Shown one piece after another: positions 7,419-14,926 of a stretch of DNA of 48,270 bases (positions are counted from its first letter, which is position 1; the number at the start of each line of letters is the position of its first letter). The DNA is from Candidatus Heimdallarchaeota archaeon (GTDB taxonomy: Archaea; Asgardarchaeota; Heimdallarchaeia; JABLTI01): positions 1 through 48,270 of the forward strand of contig JAHLVZ010000010.1 in assembly GCA_019058165.1 (NCBI GenBank), in the 5' to 3' direction. Both the position numbers and the translations under genes were made by a program. Below the pieces are notes generated by a model, which saw only the letters and a program-made list of their open reading frames with translations, did not search any database and was not told where the DNA came from.

Positions 7419-8288
7419 TTGAATAATAAATTGGCTTTCATTCAAAGTTCTTCAAGAGTTCAAACTAGAAAAACTCTTTCACTAGACCCTAGAACTAAAT
7501 TGCTTATGCTTTTCGCAGTATCAGTTTTTTCATTTATGATTGAAAATGTGTACTTGCTGTTATTTCTGCTTGACATTATGCTAATCTTAGCAATAATCTC
7601 TCGAGTAGATATTAAGAAAATGATAAGATACGTAAAGCCAACTTTTTGGTTAATTCCAACTATTTTTATCATTCAATTACTAGCTTGGGATAGTCTTACA
7701 GGCAATTTTATTGTTCTCCCTGTTGACTTTGGTTTTTTATCCCACATGACAATAAATAATAGGTCAATTTCAATTAGTGTTGATGCGTTAATTTTTGCAT
7801 CAAACTCATGTCTAAGAATACTAAACTTGGCAGTTGGTTCTAGTTTATTCAGTTTAACGACGAATTCTAATGATTATTTGCAGTCATTGACAAAAATTGG
7901 GTTCCCATTTGAAATTGCTTTTACTACTGGGCTTGTTATTTATTTCTTACCTTTAGTTATTTCAGAGACTACAGAAATGAGACTTTCTTTGGAAACTAGA
8001 GGAGTTAGTATTAATAGAGGAAATATTATCTCGAGATTAAGGAATTTCAAGATTCTCGCTACATCAATTCTAATGAATTTTATTGAGAAATCAAAATATC
8101 AAGCAATTGCTTTAGAGTCTCGCGGATTTAATTCTGGGAGAAAACGCACCTATTACCGAAAATTAAAGTTTGGTTTTTTTGATATCTTCATTACAATTTT
8201 AGTTCTAGGTTTGATTGCAGGGATTTGTTATGTGTTTCGTTTGGAATTAGTAATATTTTTTTCAGGATTATGGTTAGGTTTTAGTTAG
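7419..8288 (+). CDS. ecfT: ECF transporter transmembrane component EcfT (CbiQ family), operon copy
   Basis: EcfT is the membrane protein that couples the two ATPases of an energy-coupling-factor importer to the substrate-binding S component. Several hydrophobic segments are visible (LLMLFAVSVFSFMI, VYLLLFLLDIMLILAII, and a C-terminal pair around 8170-8280). The two coupling-helix signatures appear as LETRG near residue 190 and LESRG near residue 230, corresponding to the A-R-G motifs of the family. The start TTG at 7419 has no strong ribosome site, and another TTG at 7431 is possible. No ATPase gene lies in this operon; the nearest pair is at 17688-19402. MobB-like and SUOX-fold genes surround it. 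Confidence 0.88.
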   Translation: MNNKLAFIQSSSRVQTRKTLSLDPRTKLLMLFAVSVFSFMIENVYLLLFLLDIMLILAIISRVDIKKMIRYVKPTFWLIPTIFIIQLLAWDSLTGNFIVLPVDFGFLSHMTINNRSISISVDALIFASNSCLRILNLAVGSSLFSLTTNSNDYLQSLTKIGFPFEIAFTTGLVIYFLPLVISETTEMRLSLETRGVSINRGNIISRLRNFKILATSILMNFIEKSKYQAIALESRGFNSGRKRTYYRKLKFGFFDIFITILVLGLIAGICYVFRLELVIFFSGLWLGFS

Positions 8289-8300
8289 GAGTGAATAATA

Positions 8301-9086
8301 ATGTTAACAAGATTTATTGGAATAACTGGTCCGAAAAAATCGGGGAAAACTACAGCAATAGAAGCTTTGGTTCCAATTCTAAAGAAGAAGAATCTTCGAA
8401 TTGGTACAGTGAAAGTTGCTTTTAGAGATGTTTCTATTGATGTTGATCAAGAGCATTATGATGTTATTAGACATAGACAAAGTTCACCTAAATTGACTTT
8501 ATTTAAATCAGGGATTGAAACAGCAATTTTCAGAAATGAAAAGCATTCATTGAGAGAAGCTCTAAAAATTATCAGTAAAGATTTAGATATTGTTCTTCTC
8601 GAGGGTTTTAAGGAAGATTTAGAGGGAATACCTCAAATTACTATGCTAAAAGAAGCAGGGCAAGAAAAGGAATTCACAGGTGATTATACTGTTGCTTTAT
8701 CCTCCATTCCAGAGTTTTCCATAAAAAGCAAACATGACTTATTTATTCAGTATGATAAATTAGCAGATACAGTGAAAGAAAAGGCATTACCGCTTTTTCC
8801 TGAATTAGATTGTGAACAATGTGGATACAGCACATGTCAAGAGTTAATGAAAGAAGTTATTCGTGGGAAGAAAAATGTGGGGGATTGTGAAATTTTAGGG
8901 GTTGAAGATTCCTTTGTAATTCTCAAAGCAAATGATAAGATTGTTCCCTGCAAACTTTTTATTCAAGATCTCATCAAAAATGTGGTTTCTGGCATTCTTA
9001 CTTCTTTAAAAGTTGAAGAAGAAGAACTCTCAAGTGTTGAAATACAAATTTCGTATGAACCAAAGAAGGTGAAAAATAATGAATAG
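8301..9086 (+). CDS. MobB-like P-loop GTPase fused to an Fe-S (4Fe-4S type) domain
   Basis: Residues 1 to about 160 match MobB, the GTP-binding protein of molybdopterin-guanine dinucleotide formation. It has a P-loop GPKKSGKTTAI (residues 10-20), a Walker B-like DIVLLEGFK and the start IGITGPKKSGKT. Residues about 165-200 hold cysteines C171, C174, C179 and C196 in DCEQCGYSTCQ...GDC, the arrangement of the small Fe-S domain found in corrinoid and redox proteins. About 50 further residues follow. A good GGAGTG site precedes the ATG. The gene begins 12 bases after ecfT and overlaps the next by 8 bases, so it is part of the operon. Whether it makes MGD or serves this transport locus is open. Confidence 0.85.
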   Translation: MLTRFIGITGPKKSGKTTAIEALVPILKKKNLRIGTVKVAFRDVSIDVDQEHYDVIRHRQSSPKLTLFKSGIETAIFRNEKHSLREALKIISKDLDIVLLEGFKEDLEGIPQITMLKEAGQEKEFTGDYTVALSSIPEFSIKSKHDLFIQYDKLADTVKEKALPLFPELDCEQCGYSTCQELMKEVIRGKKNVGDCEILGVEDSFVILKANDKIVPCKLFIQDLIKNVVSGILTSLKVEEEELSSVEIQISYEPKKVKNNE

Positions 9087-9603
9087 GAAAACATTGGCAA
9101 TAATTATAGGAATAAATGTTATTCTAGTGACTACAATTGTTACCTTATATTTCACAGTTTGGCTCCCTTCAAGTAGTGGGGATGATGGATTCCTAACGAT
9201 TACTGGGCTACCAACAGAGGATATCAAGCTGAACATCACCCAATTAGAGAGTTTCCCAAATATCTTTCGAGAATATTATTTGCAAGGTAGTGAGACATTT
9301 TCAGCAAATTATACCGGTGTTTCTGTTTTTTACCTTGTAACTCAAGTTGCTAACTATACTGAAAATGTAAACGTAAGAGTGATTGCTAGTGATAATTTTG
9401 CGTATACTCTAATCTTTGATGATATTAATCAAACACGCGATATTATCATAGCTTACAAGAAAAACGGAGAGTATATGGACGGAAAATCGCTTGATGGTGA
9501 GGGACCTCTTAGACTGGTAATTCCACAAAGATTTCCAGGTGAATACAATGGGCAATTCTGTGTGAAATTTGTCGCATTTCTCGAGATACTAGTAGTCGAA
9601 TAG
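9079..9603 (+). CDS. Membrane-anchored protein with molybdopterin-binding (SUOX-type) fold, copy B
   Basis: This is a paralogue of the protein at 6792-7370 with the same design. The N-terminal anchor covers residues about 7-29 (IIIGINVILVTTIVTLYFTV), and an exported domain runs FLTITGL, IKLNITQLESFP, YTGVSVFYLVTQV, VRVIASDNFAYTLIF, DIIIAYKKNGEYMD, GPLRLVIPQ and a last strand VKFVAFLEIL. These follow the strand order of the oxidoreductase molybdopterin-binding domain. No cysteine occupies the molybdenum-ligand region. The ATG has an AAGGTGA site and overlaps the end of the mobB-like gene. Two different exported binding domains in one operon suggest two ligands or two stages of capture, which is inference. 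Confidence 0.8.
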   Translation: MNRKTLAIIIGINVILVTTIVTLYFTVWLPSSSGDDGFLTITGLPTEDIKLNITQLESFPNIFREYYLQGSETFSANYTGVSVFYLVTQVANYTENVNVRVIASDNFAYTLIFDDINQTRDIIIAYKKNGEYMDGKSLDGEGPLRLVIPQRFPGEYNGQFCVKFVAFLEILVVE

Positions 9604-9642
9604 GAGCAAAAACGAAAAACAAAACATGCAGGTTTGGGAAAC

Positions 9643-10242
9643 ATGAAAAGATACAGTACCTCTGATCTAATAATAATTGCAATAATGGCAGCCATAGGTC
9701 TAGGTACAAAACAAATCGTACGACCATTAGTATCCTTAATTAGTGTTCCATTAGGTATTCCTGGTGGAGCAATAGTTGGAGGATTTTACATGCTATGGTT
9801 AGTCCTCACAAAAAGACTTGCTCCAAAGACAGGATCCGGGTTTCTTTTTGGATTAACCCAAGCATTAGTTGTAATGATTTTGCCTTTCGGTTCACATGGC
9901 ATTTTCACAATAATCACCTATTCTCTCCCAGGTTTAGCGGTTGATATTGTTGATTTACTTTTTCGATCAAAAAATAATACAGTCTTATGTTCATTAGTAG
10001 AAGGAGCTATTGCTAATTTCGTAGGTTCACTTTCAGTGCTTATTTTGATTTTTAGATTAGAATGGAGATTAACGCTATTCATATCATTGATTGCATTACT
10101 AACTGGGAATATTGGAGGAATCATTGCTCATTACATAGCAAAACAAATTGCAGGTATGATAACTACGGATACGGTGCCTGAAATAGAAGATATCGAAGAA
10201 GAGTTACCAGTTACTGATAAATCTTCTACAAATAAATATTAA
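9643..10242 (+). CDS. ECF transporter S component-like integral membrane protein
   Basis: This is a hydrophobic protein of about 199 residues with some six membrane segments, for example LIIIAIMAAIGLG, LGIPGGAIVGGFYMLWLVL, ALVVMILPFGSHGIF, a loop with PGLAVDIVDLL, and two C-terminal helices before an acidic tail. The GIPGGAIVGG start of helix 2 and the PGLAVDIVDLLF motif resemble YkoE/HMP-type S components. These bind the substrate and associate with EcfT and the ATPases. It is the last gene of the operon and converges on the amidohydrolase. ATG 9643 is used; TTG 9634 in frame is an alternative. The substrate is unknown, and a pterin- or molybdenum-cofactor-related compound is only suggested by the neighbours. 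Confidence 0.8.
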   Translation: MKRYSTSDLIIIAIMAAIGLGTKQIVRPLVSLISVPLGIPGGAIVGGFYMLWLVLTKRLAPKTGSGFLFGLTQALVVMILPFGSHGIFTIITYSLPGLAVDIVDLLFRSKNNTVLCSLVEGAIANFVGSLSVLILIFRLEWRLTLFISLIALLTGNIGGIIAHYIAKQIAGMITTDTVPEIEDIEEELPVTDKSSTNKY

Positions 10243-10257
10243 GTAATTGATTTTAGA

Positions 10258-11817
10258 TCATTGTTCGTAGACTAATTCTCCACCTAAGAAGGTCATGAGA
10301 ACCTGAACACCTTTAATTTCATCTGGTTCTATTTGATAGAGATTTTTCTCTAAAACAATAAAATCAGCTAGTTTCCCAACTTCCAAAGAGCCTTTGATAT
10401 TCTCTTCGAAACTGGAATATGCTGCGTCCAAAGTATAATGGTATATTGCTTCTTCAACAGTGATCTTTATGTCATCAATTGGATGAGAAACTACAGACCA
10501 TATCCCAAAAACGGGACTTAACGGCATATTATCAGAACCAAAGGAAAGTTTAGCTTTCGAATCAATGATTTTCCGGAAATTATTTAGTAGTTTATACTTT
10601 TCTGATCCTAATCTGATTTCATAAAGCTGACCAGGTCTACCCCATCTTCCGGGGAAGTTTGGTTGCATAGATAATACGATACCTAACTTGTTTGCTCTCG
10701 CTAATTTTTCATCTAGTAAATACTCCGCATGTTCAATGCGATGTCTTCCTAAGGATATAATTGCTGGTTTATTGATTCTCTCAAATGTATCAAGAACCAG
10801 ATCAATGGCTTCATCTCCAATTGCATGAGTAACTAATTGCCAATTATTGTCAACTGCTTTTTGATATGTTTCAAACAAAACTTCCTTATCTATATAGAAA
10901 TCGCCTGTTGTTGAAGAGTCATCAAAATATGGATCATAAAGTTTAGCAGTTCTTGCTCCAAGTGAACCATCAGTAAATATTTTTACTCCACCTAGTCTTA
11001 GAATTTCATCACCAAATCCTGACTTTAAACCAGCTTCAAGATAATGATCAAAAGAATCTCGAGGGATATTCATATTTACTCTTACTGTGAGTTGATTCTT
11101 TTTACGAGCAGAAATATAGGATTTTACACACATAATAGGCAAATTATCAGTTATTGAGGTTATACCCAATGAATTTGCTAACTCATTCGCAATAGGAATT
11201 GCTTTATCCAAATCATCTTGTGTCTTCTTTAATTTAGGATTATCAGCGACACGATGACTAAGAGGTGAGGCAATAACTCCGGTAGGTTTCTTTGTTTCTT
11301 GATCAATCTCCAAATCAGGTTCATCCCAAGAAATCTCAAGTTCTTTGAGACCTAGACTGTTTACTACAGCCATGTGCCCACAAACTCGTCGGATATACAA
11401 AGGATTATCAGGAGCAATTTCATCTAATTCTTTCAAAGTTAAATAGCGTTTATCTTCCCAATTACTTTCATCCCATCTATCACCGAAGACCCACTTACCT
11501 TTTGGGGTACTTTTCACTCTTTCTTTGATTTTTTCGAGAGCCTCTTCAGGAGATAGGACTTTATCCAATAATACATCCTTGGATTTTGAAGCCATACTAA
11601 GTAAATGAGTATGAGTGTCATTAAAGCCTGGACACAGAAATTTTCCTTTCAAATCAAGAATTTTTTTTGCATTAGAATAGTCCTTAGAAATTTCGGAATT
11701 ACTACCAACAGCAACGATTTTACCAGCATTTACTGCTATTGCTTCAGCTTGAGGTTGTTTTTTATTCATAGTCACAATAAAAGCATTTTTCACAACAAGA
11801 TCAATTTCATTTGTCAT
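10258..11817 (-). CDS. Amidohydrolase family protein, YtcJ-like (amidohydrolase 3)
   Basis: This is a metal-dependent hydrolase of the amidohydrolase superfamily, related to the YtcJ/exoenzyme-regulatory group acting on amide or N-acyl bonds. Metal-site features are the HxH in CPGFNDTHTHL, the lysine region GGVKIFTDGSLGARTA, the histidines in LVTHAIGDEAID and RHRIEHAEYL, and the aspartate in LSFGSDNMPLSP. The N-terminal strand set EIDLVVKNAFIVTMN and the C-terminal KLADFIVLEKNLY complete the beta-sandwich of the family. The ATG at 11817 is chosen because the family starts there; an in-frame start 19 codons earlier (11874) would add a hydrophobic stretch and overlap the upstream gene. The substrate is unknown and no catabolic operon surrounds it. 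Confidence 0.88.
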   Translation of the reverse strand: MTNEIDLVVKNAFIVTMNKKQPQAEAIAVNAGKIVAVGSNSEISKDYSNAKKILDLKGKFLCPGFNDTHTHLLSMASKSKDVLLDKVLSPEEALEKIKERVKSTPKGKWVFGDRWDESNWEDKRYLTLKELDEIAPDNPLYIRRVCGHMAVVNSLGLKELEISWDEPDLEIDQETKKPTGVIASPLSHRVADNPKLKKTQDDLDKAIPIANELANSLGITSITDNLPIMCVKSYISARKKNQLTVRVNMNIPRDSFDHYLEAGLKSGFGDEILRLGGVKIFTDGSLGARTAKLYDPYFDDSSTTGDFYIDKEVLFETYQKAVDNNWQLVTHAIGDEAIDLVLDTFERINKPAIISLGRHRIEHAEYLLDEKLARANKLGIVLSMQPNFPGRWGRPGQLYEIRLGSEKYKLLNNFRKIIDSKAKLSFGSDNMPLSPVFGIWSVVSHPIDDIKITVEEAIYHYTLDAAYSSFEENIKGSLEVGKLADFIVLEKNLYQIEPDEIKGVQVLMTFLGGELVYEQ

Positions 11818-11866
11818 TTTAATCAAGAAAAGAATTAGAAAATTCAGATTATAGAGTTTTTCCTCA

Positions 11867-12988
11867 CTAATCAAATAACCGATACAATAAACCTAAAATG
11901 AAGGCTAAAAATATGTAAAGAAAAATCCTAAAGAGGTAGCGGAAAATAGGATTTCTTTGAATGATATTTCTGCTACTTTCAATAACATCCATTGTCGGAA
12001 CTTTGGATTCCTTATAGTCTGATAAACTCTTTTCTATTTGTGAGTATGTGTCTTGTTTTTCGATATTTTCTAATGCTTTCTGATACTTTTGATTGTAGAT
12101 ATAGAATTCATTCAATAATTTATTATCAATAGAATCTTTTGAAAGTTCTTTTGTAATTCGCTCTTGCAGTAATTTTGTCCCATATTCATTATCTGTAATC
12201 AGAAAAAGTTCAACTAAAAGAGAAACACCAGAGGGTGGTGCTTGATCAATTACTTCTCGGATATATTTATCTTCATTTGGTTCATCAATTTCTGCAACAA
12301 GTAATTCTATGAACTTTTTTGGATTTGTGTTTATTCTGTGACTAATATCGATGAACCAATTTGTGGGTAAATTTGTGGGTTGAAAAATAGTCACTTGTAA
12401 TAATCCACGAATTAATTCAGAATCAACGCTTATGTTTTTTCCAAAATATTTCAACACAATATCAAATGCTTGCATTTCCGCAGTAACTGAATATCGATAT
12501 AATGCAGCAAGAAGTTTCTCTCGTTTTGTCAAACCAAAGAAAACAGCATCTTCTAAAAATCGTCCAAAAAATAACAGGAAAATTATTTCAAGACAACCTA
12601 CAATTAAACAAATATTTATTGAGAGTTTATCAAATACTACCCCGATTATACAAACAATGAATAAAAGTCCAAAGACAACATAACTTCCAATTAAAATATA
12701 ATTGAAGATTCTTTCTCTCCAACAAATCTTACAGACTTCGTATGCTCCCTTTCTCGTTAGTCTTTCTGATAAATCAGATAGTTTCTCATGAGCTTCTTCT
12801 GAACTATCTTCAGTAGTAATCCATGATCTCAAAGGAAAATTACATTGTTCGCAACGAACGATTTCGGATTCTAATTCATTAGTACTCAATTCTAGTTCAC
12901 TATTTGTTAAACACTTCTTAACAAAAAAGCTTTGGTCGATTGTTTCTTTACCCTGTGGCAGTGTTTTTTGTAAGGAATCAAATGTCAA
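11867..12988 (-). CDS. Membrane protein with split zinc-ribbon-like N-terminus and C-terminal anchor
   Basis: I do not recognise this 373-residue family. Cysteine pairs C46-C49 (CEQCNF) and C86-C89 (CKICW) could bind a zinc ion, separated by an acidic 35-residue insert. Two adjacent membrane helices follow at about 97-118 and 124-143. A cytosolic helical region of about 200 residues is next (for example LLAALYRYSVTAEMQAFDIVL), and a final helix at about 350-370 anchors the C-terminus. The start is TTG 12988. The mid-region could be a helical-repeat adaptor. Adjacent genes give no functional clue. A membrane-tethered scaffold or ubiquitin-like-pathway role would be speculation. Confidence 0.72.
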   Translation of the reverse strand: MTFDSLQKTLPQGKETIDQSFFVKKCLTNSELELSTNELESEIVRCEQCNFPLRSWITTEDSSEEAHEKLSDLSERLTRKGAYEVCKICWRERIFNYILIGSYVVFGLLFIVCIIGVVFDKLSINICLIVGCLEIIFLLFFGRFLEDAVFFGLTKREKLLAALYRYSVTAEMQAFDIVLKYFGKNISVDSELIRGLLQVTIFQPTNLPTNWFIDISHRINTNPKKFIELLVAEIDEPNEDKYIREVIDQAPPSGVSLLVELFLITDNEYGTKLLQERITKELSKDSIDNKLLNEFYIYNQKYQKALENIEKQDTYSQIEKSLSDYKESKVPTMDVIESSRNIIQRNPIFRYLFRIFLYIFLAFILGLLYRLFD

Positions 12989-13035
12989 AATTATACACCA
13001 AGAAATTTTTAGAATGAAATTTTTTCATAACATTT

Positions 13036-13254
13036 TTACTTGGATTCATTTTTTAGCTTCTTCAAAATAACTAATGCTTTTTGTAGAATAATACGAGAAG
13101 AAAACATTTCATTAAATGTTGTATCGTCATCAATAGTATTACTTATTGTTCGTACAAATTCAATAAAATCTGGTGAATTTATAAGATCATTAACTTCAGC
13201 AGAGTTCTCAAGTAAATGCTCTTGAATTTTCTTTGTCTCTTGGTGTTTAGACAT
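13036..13254 (-). CDS. Small helical protein of unknown function
   Basis: This is a 72-residue, charged, helix-rich protein (IQEHLLENSAEVNDLI; SRIILQKALVILKKLKNES). It has no cysteines, membrane segments or known motif. ATG 13254 is used; an in-frame TTG three codons earlier is possible, and no strong ribosome site is seen for either. It lies 47 bases upstream of the membrane zinc-ribbon gene in the same direction. The evidence that it is expressed is its composition and lack of a better frame, so confidence is moderate. Confidence 0.5.
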   Translation of the reverse strand: MSKHQETKKIQEHLLENSAEVNDLINSPDFIEFVRTISNTIDDDTTFNEMFSSRIILQKALVILKKLKNESK

Positions 13255-13357
13255 GGTTATCAAAGAGAATTATAGTAAATCTCTATTAAAACACCCGTAA
13301 TATAAAAAAAAGTAAATTTTTGATGATTTTTCATCAGTTTTGCTAAAATCAACAAGT

Positions 13358-13380
13358 TTTTTTATAAGAAGAATATTCTT
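13358..13380 (+). promoter_or_regulatory. Candidate TATA box and adjacent palindrome upstream of a Rab-like GTPase
   Basis: A TTTTTATAAG element (about 13359-13368) is followed without a gap by AAGAATATTCTT (13369-13380), a perfect 12-base palindrome. The pair lies 64-86 bases before the GTG start at 13444. The first is a plausible TATA box; the second sits where an operator would block transcription. Both are pattern calls. Confidence 0.4.
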
Positions 13381-13443
13381 ACGAGTCAAAGAGAAGACTA
13401 AAGGTCAAAAATGACAGTCTGAAGTATTAATAGGTGGAAAGCA

Positions 13444-14004
13444 GTGAGACTATTAGCAAAAGTAGTTCTGGCAGGAGATGGAGGAGTTGGTAAAACGACT
13501 TTAATCCATCGCTATATTACTAATAGTTTTATCGATTCTACAAAGCTAACGATAGGCGCTGCATTTCACACTCATGAAATACAAGCAGGAGAGCATTCTG
13601 TTTTAGTCCAAATATGGGACTTGGGAGGACAAGAGCAATTCAAACAGATGGGAATCTTTGACAAGTACTTCAAAGGCGCTACTGTTACGGTAGTTATGTT
13701 TGATTTGACTAGACTAAATACTTTGAATAGTATTCCTGAATGGGCGGATTTAGCTTTAAATTCTAGTAATACTAAACTAATTTTAGTTGGTGGAAAAAAG
13801 GATTTGGCACAAGGTATAACCTTTGAATTGGATTCCTTTGAAGAACTCAACGAAAAATATAACTTCGAAACATATCTTGAAACCTCTTCAGCTACAGGTG
13901 ATGGTGTAGATAATGTTTTTCAAGCAATTGCTAATGTTATCATTGACACTACAATCGAAAAGAAGCTAAACGGTCCAAAGCAAGACACAACTATACCTAA
14001 ATAA
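13444..14004 (+). CDS. Rab/Ras-like small GTPase
   Basis: The protein is a 186-residue GTPase domain of the Ras/Rab type. G1 is GDGGVGKT (residues 11-18), the switch I threonine lies in LTIGAAF (T36), and G3 is WDLGGQE (58-64), where Rab proteins have WDTAGQE. G5 is TSSATGDG (147-154). The G4 motif reads GGKKD (116-120) instead of NKxD, so guanine recognition lacks the usual asparagine. The C-terminus ends DTTIPK with no cysteine, so it cannot be prenylated. The GTG start has an AGGTGG site seven bases upstream. A helical-repeat gene follows in the same direction but has its own TATA-like element. Confidence 0.9.
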   Translation: MRLLAKVVLAGDGGVGKTTLIHRYITNSFIDSTKLTIGAAFHTHEIQAGEHSVLVQIWDLGGQEQFKQMGIFDKYFKGATVTVVMFDLTRLNTLNSIPEWADLALNSSNTKLILVGGKKDLAQGITFELDSFEELNEKYNFETYLETSSATGDGVDNVFQAIANVIIDTTIEKKLNGPKQDTTIPK

Positions 14005-14048
14005 TTAATTATTTAAGAGACAAATCCAGAATATATAGAACAAGGTCC

Positions 14049-14057
14049 TATATATAT
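14049..14057 (+). promoter_or_regulatory. Candidate TATA box for the helical-repeat gene
   Basis: TATATATAT preceded by AAGGTCC, a plausible BRE, lies 91-99 bases before the ATG at 14148. It is one of the cleanest TATA-like sequences in the window and suggests that this gene is transcribed separately from the GTPase before it. Confidence 0.45.
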
Positions 14058-14147
14058 CACCTCTATCTTTATTAACGCTAATTAGTTAATTATGAATAGA
14101 TGGGTAAACAAAAAATATGAATAGTAAATCCGGAGATTGGAGAAATA

Positions 14148-14924
14148 ATGTCACCAAAGCCTTCAACGAGTAATCTTAAAGCTTTGATTAATGTAATCAT
14201 TTCTAACGGAAAAACTGGAAATCTCAGAACAGTCGTGCAAACTCTAAGTGATTTTGAAAAAGAAGTGAAGCATCATAAAGGGGATGCTGAAATTCAGTTG
14301 TTATTAGCAGAAGCTTATAGACATGCTTTGGAACCATTTGGAGTTGCAAAGAAATTCAGAGATTGTGAACAGATGATTACTAAAATTGAAGTGATTCTAA
14401 AATCACAGTCACAATCAGAGGATTTGCAAGAATTTTACGGTGAAGCATTAAGTGCTTTAATTTATCATTATATTATGAATGAAATGGACAAAGATGTTCA
14501 TAGAACACTAACTAAACTTGGTAATTTTGCGAGAAAACATCAAACCAATCCATTTGTTCAGTTTAATTATGCTTTGTCTTTATCACAAGTTGCCGAATAT
14601 TTCTCTGAAAAAGAAAACAAGGATATCACCTACAACATTTTATGGGAAATCGTTGGACTAGTCACCTTCTTTCCAGGGAAGGAAATACTTACTCAGGTTT
14701 CAGATGGACTAGTACAATGCGTTACTAGTGCAGGAAACCGTTTGTCAAGAAATGAATTAGAGGATTTAGCTACAAGAATTGATGAGTTTATTAATTTCAC
14801 AAATGAATTCGAAATCCAACAAAAACTTACAACTTGTCAAGGGAAAATTTTTCAATATATTGCAGGTCATAGAATGAGAGAAGGGTATAGTCCCGATGGG
14901 AAAATACAGAAAAAATACAAATAA
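14148..14924 (+). CDS. All-helical repeat-like protein of unknown function
   Basis: No family is recognised for this 258-residue protein. It is soluble and almost wholly helical, with TPR-like helix pairs (AEIQLLLAEAYRHALEPFG, LQEFYGEALSALIYHYI, FVQFNYALSLSQVAEYFSE). It lies between a Rab-like GTPase upstream and, convergently two bases away, a GTPase-thioredoxin fusion, so a GTPase-binding scaffold is a reasonable but unproven idea. The ATG has a GGAGA site. It has no catalytic or metal motifs. Confidence 0.75.
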   Translation: MSPKPSTSNLKALINVIISNGKTGNLRTVVQTLSDFEKEVKHHKGDAEIQLLLAEAYRHALEPFGVAKKFRDCEQMITKIEVILKSQSQSEDLQEFYGEALSALIYHYIMNEMDKDVHRTLTKLGNFARKHQTNPFVQFNYALSLSQVAEYFSEKENKDITYNILWEIVGLVTFFPGKEILTQVSDGLVQCVTSAGNRLSRNELEDLATRIDEFINFTNEFEIQQKLTTCQGKIFQYIAGHRMREGYSPDGKIQKKYK

Positions 14925-14926
14925 TT

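Noticed and set aside
6792-9603. Functional molybdenum oxidoreductases encoded by copies A and B
   Set aside because: The domains are short and lack the conserved molybdenum-coordinating cysteine; a binding role is more likely.
11817-11874. Longer amidohydrolase start with a hydrophobic N-terminal segment
   Set aside because: The family begins at the strand EIDLVVKNA; the longer form overlaps the upstream gene and has no better ribosome site.
13014-13028. ATGAAA/TTTCAT inverted repeat after the small helical gene
   Set aside because: Short, A/T-only apart from two bases, and without a T-run on the relevant strand.
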